A stretch of 64,000 nucleotides of DNA from assembly GCA_038240605.1 (NCBI GenBank), contig JBBSDP010000014.1, positions 30,972 through 94,971 of the forward strand, in the 5' to 3' direction. Below, piece after piece: positions 46,445 to 56,486 of the stretch (its first letter is position 1; the number at the start of each line of letters is the position of its first letter). The notes beneath the pieces were generated by a model. That model was given only the letters and a program-made list of their open reading frames with translations. It was not told the DNA's origin and did not search any database. The position numbers were made by a program, and so were the translations under genes. This DNA comes from JBBSDP01 sp038240605 (GTDB lineage: Bacteria; Planctomycetota; Phycisphaerae; Tepidisphaerales; Tepidisphaeraceae).

Positions 46445-47554
46445 ATGACCGCGTTCGTCGAATCGTGTGTGGGAACGGCCGCTGACTCAGCAGTAGCGGT
46501 CGAGCGACACGCGCGCGGGCATCCCCGCGCCGCCAAGCTCCTCCGCGTCCTGGCGGACAAGAAGAACATCCTCGTCACCACGCACCTGCACCCCGACCCC
46601 GACGCGCTGGCCAGCGGCGTCGCCCTCTCTACCCTGCTGCGGACCAAGCTGGCAAGCGCCAAGGTCTCGATGTCGATCAAGGGGCAGATCGGCGGCGGGA
46701 TCAATAACGCCTTCGTCCGCCACGCCGACCTCAAGCTCACGCCGTGGGACGACGCGGCGCTGCCGGGTTATGACGCGATCATCCTGCTCGACGTCCAGCC
46801 GCCGTTCGCGTTCAACCCGCTCCCGCTCAACATCACCCCGACGGCGGTGATCGATCACCATCGAAGCCGGGGCCGGCGCCCGTCCTGCCCGTTCTGCGAC
46901 GTGCGGACCGACGTGGGCGCGACCGGGTCGATCATCTTCAGCTATTTCATGGAGCTGGAAGTTCCGATCCGGCCGGACCTGGCGGCCACGCTCCTCTTCG
47001 GCATCGAGTCGGACCTGGCCGGCGCCGCGGGGACGCCGGGCGACCTGGATAACATCGCGCTCGCCAGCCTCACGCTGGTCGCCGACCCGCGCAAGCTCTA
47101 TCAGATGCGCTACGCGGACCTTCCGCAAAGCTATTACATCGCCTACGCGAGCGGCCTGGCCAACGCGGTCTACTATGACAACGTCCTGGTCTCGCACATC
47201 GATGCGATCGATTCGCTGGAACAGCCGGCCGTCCTGGCCGATTTCCTGCTCCGCTTCGAGAAGGTGGGCTGGGCGATGGTGACGGCAGTGCACGACGGGA
47301 AGCTGGTGATCAGCCTGCGGACGAGCGAGGCCAAGCATTCCGCGGCCGACGTGGCGCGGCGCTTATTTCGGCGCATCGGCGAGGGAGGCGGACACAAAGC
47401 CAAGGCCGGCGGGTTCATCCCGCTGGAGATCGGTTCGGCCAGCGAGGTGGAGCGGTACCGGACGATGCTTCGCCGCCGCCTCCTGCGCAACCTTCACGTC
47501 ATCGCCTCGCGCGGCCAGCGGCTGGTTCCGAAGGCCGAATCCTGCCATCAGTAA
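46445..47554 (+). CDS. DHH-family phosphoesterase (NrnA-like)
   Basis: 369-aa soluble phosphoesterase with the DHH and DHHA1 domains. Mn-binding motifs: VTTHLHPDPDALASG, IILLDVQPP, VIDHHRS and FGIESDLAGAAG; the DHHA1 end shows EGGGHKAKAGGFIPL. Family members hydrolyse oligoribonucleotides (nanoRNA), pAp or cyclic-dinucleotide products; which applies here is unknown. Its 3' end overlaps the convergent asparaginase-type gene by 7 nt. Confidence 0.93.
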   Translation: MTAFVESCVGTAADSAVAVERHARGHPRAAKLLRVLADKKNILVTTHLHPDPDALASGVALSTLLRTKLASAKVSMSIKGQIGGGINNAFVRHADLKLTPWDDAALPGYDAIILLDVQPPFAFNPLPLNITPTAVIDHHRSRGRRPSCPFCDVRTDVGATGSIIFSYFMELEVPIRPDLAATLLFGIESDLAGAAGTPGDLDNIALASLTLVADPRKLYQMRYADLPQSYYIAYASGLANAVYYDNVLVSHIDAIDSLEQPAVLADFLLRFEKVGWAMVTAVHDGKLVISLRTSEAKHSAADVARRLFRRIGEGGGHKAKAGGFIPLEIGSASEVERYRTMLRRRLLRNLHVIASRGQRLVPKAESCHQ

Positions 47555-48447
47555 ATTCCGGCTGCGTCGATCAAACTTCCCCCATTCGCCTCGACCAGCG
47601 CGTAGCGAAATCCCGTGTCGGCGCGGAGGGATCGTCCTGCCGATGCGCCATCGGCGCGCAGCGCGATGAAACTGATGTGCGTATTGGCATCGCCACGCCG
47701 TCGGGCGATCTCCTCCAGCACGAGGGAGATCGCTTCGGCGGGCGGGAGACCGCGGCGCAGATTTTCGACGACGGCAAAGCTCCCGCAACCTTTTATCGCC
47801 TCCTCTCCGACCCCGGTCGCGGAGGCCGCGCCGACCCCACCCGCGACGAAGAGCCCCGCGCCGATGATCGGCGAATCGCCGACGCGCCCGGGCAGCTTGA
47901 AGGGCGTTCCGCTGGTGCTGCACGCGCCAGCAAGTGTGCCGCCCATGTCGATCGCGAGCATCCCGATCGTGTCGTGTGCTTCCGGGACGCGCGGCGCCGC
48001 CGCCAGGCCCTCCCGCCAGGCGCGATATCGACGTGCCGATTCCTCGGTCAGGAGATCGCTCTCGTGAAACCCGTATGACACCGCAAAGCGCCGCGCCCCA
48101 TCGCCGACGAGCATGACGTGCGGTGTGCGTTCCATCACGCACCGTGCCACGCGCACCGGGTTGCGGATGCGCGACAGGCAGGCGACCGCGCCGCACGCGC
48201 CGCGGTGATCCATGATGGAGGCATCGAGCGTCACCTCCCCCTCGGCATCCGGCAGACCGCCATAGCCGACGGAATTGACTGACGGATCGTCCTCGCAGCT
48301 CACCACGCCCGACTCCACCGCGTCGAGCGCCGTCCCGCCCCCGGCGATTGTTTGCCAGGCGACCTTTGCCGCTGGCAGACCGAACGGCCAGGTGGCGATG
48401 ACGACAGGATTGGCGCGAGGCGCAACGGGATCGCTCATGCGGGACAT
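47548..48447 (-). CDS. N4-(beta-N-acetylglucosaminyl)-L-asparaginase / isoaspartyl peptidase family
   Basis: 299-aa Ntn-hydrolase. The autocleavage site is HDTIGMLAID, where Thr becomes the N-terminal nucleophile; DMGGTLAGACSTSG and the GRVGDSPIIGAGLF motif that follow are aspartylglucosaminidase-type. Early motifs (GGTALDAVESGVVSCEDDP, SVGYGGLPDAEGEVTLDASIMD) agree. The substrate could be glycoasparagine or isoaspartyl peptides. No signal peptide, so probably cytosolic. ATG 48447 or 48438 may be the start. Upstream is the divergent DUF1501/PSD1 pair's 3' end. Confidence 0.93.
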   Translation of the reverse strand: MSRMSDPVAPRANPVVIATWPFGLPAAKVAWQTIAGGGTALDAVESGVVSCEDDPSVNSVGYGGLPDAEGEVTLDASIMDHRGACGAVACLSRIRNPVRVARCVMERTPHVMLVGDGARRFAVSYGFHESDLLTEESARRYRAWREGLAAAPRVPEAHDTIGMLAIDMGGTLAGACSTSGTPFKLPGRVGDSPIIGAGLFVAGGVGAASATGVGEEAIKGCGSFAVVENLRRGLPPAEAISLVLEEIARRRGDANTHISFIALRADGASAGRSLRADTGFRYALVEANGGSLIDAAGIY

Positions 48448-48469
48448 TCAAGCGGACGGGCGAGTTCCG

Positions 48470-49957
48470 TCAAGCGAAGAGCGCGGGATGAACGCGCGGA
48501 TCGCTGCTGGGACCAATCAGCCGGGCGTTGAGGCCCTGGAAGGGATAGCTGAATTTGTTCGCGTCGATCCCCAGCGCGTAAAGGATCGTGGCCTGAAGGT
48601 CATGCACATGGACCTTGTCGCGCACGATGCGATAGCCAAGATCGTCGGTTTCACCATATGTGAAGCCGCGCTTGATTCCGCCGCCCGCCATCCAGATCGT
48701 GAAGCAGTGTGGATGATGATCGCGGCCGAGAAACTTGCTGCCGCCGCGTTCTTCGTTCAACGGCGTGCGGCCGAACTCTCCGCCCCAGATCACCAGCGTG
48801 TCCTCGAGCAGGCCGCGCTGCTTGAGGTCCGCCAACAGTGCGCTGACGGGCTTGTCCATCTCGCGGCACTTGTTGGGCAGGGCCGTGATGAGGTCGTCCC
48901 CCCCGCCGGTGCCGTGCATGTCCCAGCCCCAGTCGAAGAGCTGCACGTAGCGCACGCCCTTTTCGATGAGCCGCCGCGCCAGCAGGCAGTTGTTGGCGAA
49001 CGATCCGTTGCCCGGTTGTGCGCCGTACGCCTCCAGGGATTTGGGCGGCTCCTTGGAGATGTCCATCACGTCGGGCACGGCGATCTGCATGCGATACGCC
49101 AGCTCATACTGGCTGATGCGGGTGAGCGTCTCGGGGTCCCCGAACTCCGCCAGTTCGATCTCGTTGAGCTTCTTGAGCGCGTCGAGGCTCCGACGCCGGT
49201 CGCCGCGCTCCATTCCCTTTGGATCGGTCACATAAAGGATCGGCTCTCCCTTTGAGCGGCATTGCACGCCCTGGTAAACGCTGGGAAGGAAGCCGGTGCC
49301 CCAGAGGCTCTTGCCGCCGGTCGGATCGGTGCCGCCGGAGACGAGGACGACGAATCCAGGCAGGTCCTGGTTCTCGCTGCCCAGGCCATAGGTGATCCAC
49401 GACCCCATCGATGCGTAGCCGGGCCGCTGGTTGCCGGTGAACAGGAGCATCTCCGCCGGGGCGTGGTTGAATTGGTCGGTGTAGACCGATTTCACAAACG
49501 TGACGTCGTCCACGTGCTGCGCGATGTTGGGCAGAAGGCTGGAGACCCACGCGCCGGATTGCCCGTGCTGGGCGAATTTGTGCGGCGAACCCAGGAGCTT
49601 CGGCACGCCGCGGATGAAGGCAAACCGCTCGCCCTGAAGATATTCCTTGGGGCACTGCGTGCCGTTGAGCTGGTTGAGCTTCGGTTTGTAGTCGTACATG
49701 TCGTTCTGCGGCGGCGCGCCCGACATGTGCAGGTAGATCACGCGCTTGGCCCGCGCCGCGAACGCGGCCGCGCGGGGCGCGAGCGGGTCGGCGGCCGACG
49801 GCGCCGTCATGCCGGGAATGCCGGGAGTCGCTGCCGCCGCCGCCAATAGTTCGTTCCCCATCAGCGACGCCAGCGCCACCGAGCCGAGCCCGGCGTTGCA
49901 GCGCTTGAAGAAATGACGCCGGGTGATGAGTCGGGCTCGCTCGTGATCAAACGTCAT
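48470..49957 (-). CDS. DUF1501 domain protein (Planctomycete sulfatase-fold), Tat-exported
   Basis: 495 aa from ATG 49957 (AGGA 7 nt upstream). The N-terminus has a twin-arginine-like signal (LITRRHFFKRC, then hydrophobic GLGSVALASLMG). DUF1501 motifs: RVIYLHMSGAPPQNDMYDYKPKL, GYASMGSWITYGLGSENQDLPGFVVL, YVQLFDWGWDMHG and VIWGGEFGRTPLNEERGG. The fold is alkaline-phosphatase/sulfatase-like; activity unproven. It follows the PSD1 gene by 26 nt, the standard planctomycete pairing. Confidence 0.95.
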   Translation of the reverse strand: MTFDHERARLITRRHFFKRCNAGLGSVALASLMGNELLAAAAATPGIPGMTAPSAADPLAPRAAAFAARAKRVIYLHMSGAPPQNDMYDYKPKLNQLNGTQCPKEYLQGERFAFIRGVPKLLGSPHKFAQHGQSGAWVSSLLPNIAQHVDDVTFVKSVYTDQFNHAPAEMLLFTGNQRPGYASMGSWITYGLGSENQDLPGFVVLVSGGTDPTGGKSLWGTGFLPSVYQGVQCRSKGEPILYVTDPKGMERGDRRRSLDALKKLNEIELAEFGDPETLTRISQYELAYRMQIAVPDVMDISKEPPKSLEAYGAQPGNGSFANNCLLARRLIEKGVRYVQLFDWGWDMHGTGGGDDLITALPNKCREMDKPVSALLADLKQRGLLEDTLVIWGGEFGRTPLNEERGGSKFLGRDHHPHCFTIWMAGGGIKRGFTYGETDDLGYRIVRDKVHVHDLQATILYALGIDANKFSYPFQGLNARLIGPSSDPRVHPALFA

Positions 49958-49983
49958 ATGCAATTCCTGTTTCGTTCACCGCG

Positions 49984-52900
49984 TCAGTTCCGGGTGAGCA
50001 CGCCATCGAGGTTCAGCAGGACGTTGGCGACGACCGTCCACGCCGCGGCATCCGCCGGATCGGTCCCGGCGGGTAATGGCCCGAGCGGCTCAGACGCGAA
50101 TTTCATCGCGGCCGCCTTGTCCTGCTGATACCGCGTCTGCTCGCCCTGGTAGAGCGCCAGCAAGTTGGCCGCTACGGCATCGCTCGCGGGCTTGGCCATG
50201 CACAGCTTCACGGCGTAGGCCACGCGCGACTCGGGCGTTTGGCCCCCTTCCCGCATGATTCGCCGGCCGAGCGACTGCGCGCATTCCACGTAGACCGGAT
50301 CATTCATCATCACGAACGCCTGGAGCGGCGTACTGGTGGGGATGCGCCGCAGTGTGCAGACCTCACGGCTGGGGGCGTCGAAGGCGGCCATCGACGGGTA
50401 CGGTGTCGTCCGCCGCCAGAAGGTGTAGATCCCGCGCCGGTGTGCATCCTCACCCTTGCTGGTGGGATAGGTCCGCTCCCCATTGAATGCGGCTTGCCAC
50501 AATCCATCAGGCTGCGGCGGGTAAACGCTGGGGCCGAGCATCTTTGGACTGAGCAATCCGCTGAGCGCCAGCGCCTGATCGCGCACGAGTTCCGCCTCAA
50601 GGCGGAGACGGGGACCACGGCTCAAGAGCCGGTTGCGCGGATCGCGCTGGAGCAGCTCGGGCGTGACTCGTGACGACTGACGGTACGTCGCGGAGGTGAC
50701 GATCGTCCGCAGAAAGCCCTTCACGTCCCACCGGTTCGACTGGAATTCGATCGCCATCCAATCGAGCAGCGCCTGGTTACTCGGCGGCGTTCCCTGCGTC
50801 CCGAAATCCTCCTGCGTCTCCACGATACCAATGCCGAAGATCTGCCCCCAGAACCGATTGACCGCGACCCGCGCCGTCAGCGGATTGTCCCGATCGACGA
50901 TCCACGTCGCCAGCCCCAGACGATTGGGCGGCGCATCCTTGGGCATCGGATGGAATGCGGAGAGGACCGCCGGCTGAACGAGCTGTCCTTTATTGAGAAA
51001 GTTACCCTTCACCAGCACGCGATTTTCCCGGCGTCGTTCCTTCGGCAACTCGCGCATGATGGCGGTGCGGGGCGGCTGCGCTTGCTCCTGTTCCTTTTGC
51101 AGTTGAGCGATCTTTTTCCGCAGGTCCGCCAGCTCCGGTGCAAAGCCCTGGTAATAGGCCAGGAGTACTTCGTTCTGTGCGGCGGTGCGCTGCGCCCGCG
51201 CGACCGCCAGCGCTTCGGTGACCGTAGCAGGCAGGAGCCGGACGGGACGCGGGTCCGACGTGGCGGAGATGCGGAACTTGCCGAGGGAGCCGGTCGCGAA
51301 ATTCTGCGTAAGCGTGAATGTCAACGTTGCGCCCGGACCGCCCGCGTTACCGTTCGCCTCGAAGACAGCCGTGTGCGGCTGACCGAACCGCGGACGGATC
51401 GCCCAGCCGCTCATGGCGACATCGCTGTCGATCGCCTTCGCCGCCGACCACTCGACGCCAGGTGCGCCGGCATCTGCCTGGTGAAAATCATCGGTTGCAT
51501 TCTGAAGCGTGATCGCCTGGGCGGCGGAGGGACCAATCTCGACGCTGGGATTCGGAGGGGCGGCGAGACGCGTCTGCCAGACCTGCTTGTGCGAACCATC
51601 GAAAACCGTGACGCGGCCGCTGGTCAGACGGGCGAATGATCCGCCGTCAGTTCGGTTCCAGATGACGATGCGGTCGATGTTGCGCGCGGCCCCCAGGTCC
51701 ACTTCCCACCAGGGATCCTTCTCTTCCTTGGTGTGAGAGACCGAGTTGGAGCGAAAGTATTCGCCATCGGCATTACCGTCGATCGCACGGCGAGCGTCGC
51801 CTCCGTAGTCAGTGCTGGACTGCGACGCCCTTCCCTTGAGAGCGGCGTTCTCCGCGCCGCTGAAGACCTGAACCTCCGCAAGGTGCAGGTATTGTCTGGG
51901 CCCGATGTTTTCGATCCGAACGTATCGACCGGCGATCGTCGCCCCTTGCGCGGCCGCGGTTGCAGCCTTGAAATCGGTGAGGACGAAATTGCCGTCGCCG
52001 GCCCGTCCCGGCCCTCCGGCGGGGAGCGATGGATCGGGCAGGGCTTCCAGACGGAAAGCCGTGATCGATTTCAGATCGCTCGGTGCGATTACGGTATACG
52101 TATCGGCGTCGCCGCGCTTGCCGGACGCCAGGATCGACCCGTCGGGCGCGACGGTGAGCGTCGCGCCGGCGCTCGATGCCACCCTGGTCGGATGAAACAC
52201 AGTCCAATTCGTCGGCGACTGGGACAGCGATCGTTCCCAGGCCACCTCGCCGGCGACGAGGCGCTGCGGCTCCTTCATGTCGCGCTCGATTTGCGCAACC
52301 TGTTCGTTGATCTGAGCGAATTTCTGTTGCTGCTCGGGCGTCGGCGTAGGGATCGTGGGGCTTTCGTCGCCGTTGTTGTTGTCCTCGGTCTGGTTGAAGA
52401 TAGCGAAGAGCTGGTAGTACTCGCGGTTCGTGATCGGATCGTACTTGTGGCTGTGGCAGGTCGCGCACCCGACGGTGACGCCCATCCAGCTCTGGAGGGT
52501 GGTATCGACGCGATCCTTCACCGCGGCGACGCGGAACTCCTCGGCGTCGGTGCCGCCTTCGGTGTTGGTCATCGTGTTGCGATTGAAGGCGGTCGCGAGG
52601 AGCTGGTCCGGTGTCGGATCAGGCAGTAAGTCACCGGCGATCTGGTCGATCGTGAACTGGTCGTACGGCAGATTTCGATTGAACGCGTCGATCACCCAAT
52701 CGCGGTAACGATAGATCGTCTTGCGCAGCGGATCGGAGCCATATCCCGCCGAATCGGCGTAGCGGGCGACGTCGAGCCACATGCGCGCCCATCGCTCGCC
52801 AAAATGCGGGTCGGCCAGGAGCCGGTCGATCAGCTTCTCGTAAGCGTCCGGCCGGCTGTCAGCGACGAATGCGTCCCCCTCGGCCGGCGTCGGCGGCAGC

Positions 52901-53529
52901 CCGGTGAGATCGAGGCTGGCCCGACGGATCAGCGTGTACCGATCGGCCTGTGCCGAAGGCTCCAGCCCATTGGCTTCCAGCTTCTTCAGCACGAATGCAT
53001 CAAGCGGATTTCGAACCCACTCCCCCTGCCGCAACCCCGCAGGCACCGCCGGCCGGACCGGCTTGATGAACGACCAGTGCGGCGGCAATGCCTCGCTCGA
53101 CGTAATCGAGACACCATCGGGCCAGACCGCCCCTTCTTTGATCCAGGCCCATAGCGTCGCGATCTGGTCCTTGCCCAGGCGCGCCCCCTTCGGCGGCATC
53201 ACCGCATCCGGGTCATCCCCGCGCACGAGGTGCAGCAGACGGCTGCGCTCCGGGTCACGGGCAAGAATATCGACCCCATTGTCACCCCCCAGCATCGCCT
53301 CATTGCGGTTGTCCAGCCGCAAGCCACCCTTGTGCTTGGCGGCGTCGTGACACGTGGAGCAGTGCGTCGCGAAGATCGGCTGAACGTCGCGAGCGAAAAC
53401 AACGGTTGACGTCGGCCCGGTCTGTTTCTCTTGAGCTCTCGCGTGCGCTGTAATCAGCGTTGCGATGAAGGCGATGCCGCCGATCGTGCCGATAAATGCG
53501 ACCAAGTATGGAATGCGCGGTCTGAACAT
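49984..53529 (-). CDS. PSD1 cytochrome c / DUF1549 / DUF1553 protein with discoidin insert
   Basis: 1181 aa, typical of the planctomycete PSD1 group. A signal anchor (~8-32) is followed by a PSCyt1 heme motif C57-STC60-H61 with FARDVQPIFATHC. DUF1549 (~165-395) shows RYTLIRRASLDLTGLPPTPAE, WLDVARYADSAGYGSD and a second heme-like GCATCHSHKYDP. Residues ~500-640 are an F5/8 discoidin-like insert (ENIGPRQYLHLAEVQVFSG). DUF1553 (~880-1150) has NRFWGQIFGIGIVETQEDFG and DAPSREVCTLRRIPTSTPLQAF. Exported, likely membrane-anchored; works with the adjacent DUF1501 protein in an undefined polysaccharide or sulfate-ester pathway. Confidence 0.95.
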   Translation of the reverse strand: MFRPRIPYLVAFIGTIGGIAFIATLITAHARAQEKQTGPTSTVVFARDVQPIFATHCSTCHDAAKHKGGLRLDNRNEAMLGGDNGVDILARDPERSRLLHLVRGDDPDAVMPPKGARLGKDQIATLWAWIKEGAVWPDGVSITSSEALPPHWSFIKPVRPAVPAGLRQGEWVRNPLDAFVLKKLEANGLEPSAQADRYTLIRRASLDLTGLPPTPAEGDAFVADSRPDAYEKLIDRLLADPHFGERWARMWLDVARYADSAGYGSDPLRKTIYRYRDWVIDAFNRNLPYDQFTIDQIAGDLLPDPTPDQLLATAFNRNTMTNTEGGTDAEEFRVAAVKDRVDTTLQSWMGVTVGCATCHSHKYDPITNREYYQLFAIFNQTEDNNNGDESPTIPTPTPEQQQKFAQINEQVAQIERDMKEPQRLVAGEVAWERSLSQSPTNWTVFHPTRVASSAGATLTVAPDGSILASGKRGDADTYTVIAPSDLKSITAFRLEALPDPSLPAGGPGRAGDGNFVLTDFKAATAAAQGATIAGRYVRIENIGPRQYLHLAEVQVFSGAENAALKGRASQSSTDYGGDARRAIDGNADGEYFRSNSVSHTKEEKDPWWEVDLGAARNIDRIVIWNRTDGGSFARLTSGRVTVFDGSHKQVWQTRLAAPPNPSVEIGPSAAQAITLQNATDDFHQADAGAPGVEWSAAKAIDSDVAMSGWAIRPRFGQPHTAVFEANGNAGGPGATLTFTLTQNFATGSLGKFRISATSDPRPVRLLPATVTEALAVARAQRTAAQNEVLLAYYQGFAPELADLRKKIAQLQKEQEQAQPPRTAIMRELPKERRRENRVLVKGNFLNKGQLVQPAVLSAFHPMPKDAPPNRLGLATWIVDRDNPLTARVAVNRFWGQIFGIGIVETQEDFGTQGTPPSNQALLDWMAIEFQSNRWDVKGFLRTIVTSATYRQSSRVTPELLQRDPRNRLLSRGPRLRLEAELVRDQALALSGLLSPKMLGPSVYPPQPDGLWQAAFNGERTYPTSKGEDAHRRGIYTFWRRTTPYPSMAAFDAPSREVCTLRRIPTSTPLQAFVMMNDPVYVECAQSLGRRIMREGGQTPESRVAYAVKLCMAKPASDAVAANLLALYQGEQTRYQQDKAAAMKFASEPLGPLPAGTDPADAAAWTVVANVLLNLDGVLTRN

Positions 53530-53601
53530 GAGTTAATGTGATTACCGCATCAACGCGCGGATTGTTTGCCTGGTACACGAACAGCCATGCCACCGGCCCA
53601 A

Positions 53602-54815
53602 TCACAGCGATCCGTCGTCGGGCTTCTGGTTTCGGTGGTGTTCGGTCTTTTCCTTCGCCTGTTTTCGGACGGAGTCATACGCGGCCTGATCTGGAAAATA
53701 AGACTGCCCCGGATGATCTCCAAGTAATGTGAACTGCTCGTTCGCCTCGGCCCAGTGGGCTCCGTCAACCGCCGCCTTCGCGTACCAGTTTCGGTCCAGA
53801 TACGAATTGGGATGGAGCTTCAGATACGATTCGAAGACGGATTTTATGTCGCGCCAGACCTCGGGGTTCGCCAGGTACGCCCCGCGGTCTCGCATGCCGT
53901 TTCCAACGGAGGGAAAACGATGTCGAACTCCGCCTTTCGATCGACCTTGGGGCGCTGTTCAGGCGGAACCCATTGCAACAGTTGCCATGCAACACTCGTT
54001 ATCCGTTCGGCCAGTTCGCATTTGACCTTAACTGCGATCTCGTTGCCGGGAATGACGTGAAGCAACGCCGTTTCGGCGGCCTGAATTTGACGGGCGGCTT
54101 CGTTCAAGTCGTCATTGAGCTGCCGGTTGGTGGCGAATCCCACGGTTTCACCATAGACGAGAGATGCGAAGCACTTTCGGCTCTCCGGATACTTGCTGGC
54201 CGACATCTCATTCGCCGCCGATTTCAGGCGAGCTGCCAGAAGGCTGTTGGAGACACCACCATGCAGATTCTGCGCTCGCAGTGCGGTGTATTTAACAAAT
54301 GGATCGTTGCATCCGAGCGCCGAAGCCCTTTCGAACTTCGCGAGCATCTCCGCTTCGACTTCGTACCGCCGGTCAGGATCAAAATGGATGCGACCATAAA
54401 ACAGCTCCAATGCGTCCAGCGCCGCCGCGTCCCAGGCCGGATTCCGGATACGGAAGCGCTGGTAGGCCCCCAAGGCTGTGATGGCGTTTGCCTCATTCTC
54501 GCGCTGCGTCCGCTCTTCCATCGCCAGCCGGGCACGAAGCGCCGGGAGTTCCCGACTGACTGGCACTTTTGCTGAATCCCCTTCGTGAAGCTGGGCGTAA
54601 ATGGACTCGAGCATTGGGATTGAGGGAACCTCAAGATTTCGGATCGCGACCGTAGCCTGGTGCTGCAACTTTGCATCTCTGCTTCGGACGGCTTTGACAA
54701 ATGCCTCTACCCTCTCCGCGGATTGATCCGGCCGAGTGGCAGGATCACCGGCGTAAGACCACACACACGTCGTACCCCAAATCAGAGAAATGCAAGTCGA
54801 CAGCGTTCGATTCAC
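53602..54815 (-). pseudogene. Exported DUF4034-like protein split by a frameshift
   Basis: A GTG at 54815 with an excellent GGGAGGAG gives a signal-peptide-like start (NRTLSTCISLIWGTTCVWSYA); the frame runs to 53844. The natural continuation is in the -1 frame from about 53895 (MRDRGAYLANPEVWRDIKSV, ...LHPNSYLDRNWYAKAAVDGA, EQFTLLGDHPG) to 53602. The two frames overlap by about 50 nt and together give ~400 aa. The C-terminal WxA..CxW-type tract reminds me of DUF4034 proteins of Planctomycetes. A TTTCCCT heptamer in the correct register lies upstream of the switch (53908-53918 region). It may be a true pseudogene, a sequencing error or, less likely, programmed -1 frameshifting. Confidence 0.65.
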
Positions 54816-54857
54816 GGCTCCTCCCAGTTGTGAGAATGGACGGAGAGTATATCCTAA

Positions 54858-54947
54858 CACTACAGCGCGGGATTGATCGTAAGTCCTTATGACTCGTCAC
54901 TTGCATCGCGATTCTTGTTCCAAAATGGCCGAACCAGCGCTGTAGTG
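54858..54947. repeat. Spaced 11-bp inverted repeat upstream of the frameshifted gene
   Basis: CACTACAGCGC (54858-54868) and its reverse complement GCGCTGTAGTG (54937-54947) flank 68 nt between the frameshifted gene and pabB. It could be a paired operator or an mRNA stem. Nothing else was seen in 54870-55030. Confidence 0.45.
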
Positions 54948-55030
54948 CTAATGCGTCACGCGCTGGACACACTGAGCGAAATCCGAGGTTCAGAACTTTA
55001 ATGACCGGTATCGCAGGCGTTGCCAAAGGC

Positions 55031-56419
55031 TCAAGTCGATGGCGGCGTCAAGCCCAGGGCGGCGAACATCGCGCGTGCCTTGACGAGGGTTTCCTCGTAC
55101 TCGGCTGCGGGATCCGAATCGGCCACGATGCCGCCGCCGACGGGAACGTGGACGCGTCCACCCTCGAAGATGATCGTGCGAATGGCCACGTTGAACTCGA
55201 GGTGGCCATCGAGCGAGAGGTAGCCGATCGCGCCGCAGTAGGGTCCGCGGCGCACCGGCTCAAGCTCATCGATGATTTCCATTGCGCGGATCTTCGGGGC
55301 GCCGGTCACGCTGCCGCCGGGGAACGTGGCGCGAAGCAGGTCGACGAAATCCACGTCGTCGCGGAGGAGGCCGCCGATCGAGGCGGCGCCGTGAAAGACC
55401 GTCGGGTGCTCCTCGATCACGCGCGGCTCGCCAACGTGAATGGACCCGACCCGACAGATCCGGCCAAGATCGTTGCGCTCCAGGTCAACGATCATGTTCA
55501 GTTCCGCCTGATCCTTGACGCTTTCCGCCAGTGCGTGCCGCATGCCCGCCCCGCGTGGCCGCGTTCCTTTAATGGGGCGGGTGAGGATGGTGCGGCCGTT
55601 GGAGCCGGGAGAGACGCGCAGAAAAAGCTCGGGCGAATTGCAGAGCAGCGCGTAATCGCCCTGATTCAGGTAGGCGCCGTACCAGGCGGGGAATTGCCTG
55701 AGCAGATCCGCGTAGATCGTCCCAGGCGCAAGCCCTGCCTGACCGCACGTGAACCGTTGGGAGAGGTTGACCTGAAACACGTCGCCCGCGCGGATGTATT
55801 TGATCACCCGCTTCACCGCCGCACGATATTCGTCCGCCGTGAAGTTCGAGTGGAGAGGAATAGCGCGCCCGGCGGAACTCGTGCGACGCGCCACCTCACC
55901 CTCGCGGGGAGTCTCAAGCCAATCGATCGCAATGAGTCGTCCGTCAGCCGCCTGGGCATCGAGGCTGTCGTGAAAGGTGAACTCGAAGAGTGGGACGGCC
56001 ATGTCGTCAGCGGCGGCCGAGGGGAGTGTTTCGAACAGATGTCCCAGGTCGTAAGACAGAAACCCCACCCACCCGCCAATGAACGGCGGCGCATCGGCCC
56101 CGCCCTGCGCGACGGCATATCCGGACATCCATCGCAGCGCGGCGAGCGGGTCATTCCACTGACGGATCAGTCCCGTCGCTCCGCGCAAATTCGCCGTGCG
56201 CGTGAGACGGTCGCAGTGGAGGGAAAGGCGTGCAGGGCCGAGCCGATAGGTCCACCGACTCCAGGGCGATGGGGAGCCGGATGCGCTGTCGAGGCGGATG
56301 TGGCCAGGTTCGTAGCGCCAGCTCGCAATGGGACGTACCTCGATCACTCGGGGATGGTAGGGAAACGCGGCGGCGGCCGCTATTTCTTTGTGGGCCGGTG
56401 AAAGGGCGGCCGATCGCAC
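55031..56419 (-). CDS. pabB: Aminodeoxychorismate synthase component I
   Basis: 462-aa chorismate-binding enzyme of folate (p-aminobenzoate) biosynthesis. The PIKGTRPR motif carries the lysine that distinguishes PabB from anthranilate synthase TrpE (PIAGT). Other family segments: GDVFQVNLSQRF, ALLCNSPELFLRV, LNMIVDLERNDLGRI, HPTVFHGAASIGG, FPGGSVTGAPKIRAMEIIDELE and GGGIVADSDPAAEYEET. The GTG start at 56419 lacks a good Shine-Dalgarno; it may start further in. pabA and pabC are not adjacent. Confidence 0.94.
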   Translation of the reverse strand: MRSAALSPAHKEIAAAAAFPYHPRVIEVRPIASWRYEPGHIRLDSASGSPSPWSRWTYRLGPARLSLHCDRLTRTANLRGATGLIRQWNDPLAALRWMSGYAVAQGGADAPPFIGGWVGFLSYDLGHLFETLPSAAADDMAVPLFEFTFHDSLDAQAADGRLIAIDWLETPREGEVARRTSSAGRAIPLHSNFTADEYRAAVKRVIKYIRAGDVFQVNLSQRFTCGQAGLAPGTIYADLLRQFPAWYGAYLNQGDYALLCNSPELFLRVSPGSNGRTILTRPIKGTRPRGAGMRHALAESVKDQAELNMIVDLERNDLGRICRVGSIHVGEPRVIEEHPTVFHGAASIGGLLRDDVDFVDLLRATFPGGSVTGAPKIRAMEIIDELEPVRRGPYCGAIGYLSLDGHLEFNVAIRTIIFEGGRVHVPVGGGIVADSDPAAEYEETLVKARAMFAALGLTPPST

Positions 56420-56486
56420 CCTGCAGAGATCGATGCACGCGGTCCGATAACGGGATCAGCGGCATTGCCGCCATCGGAGAACTGTT

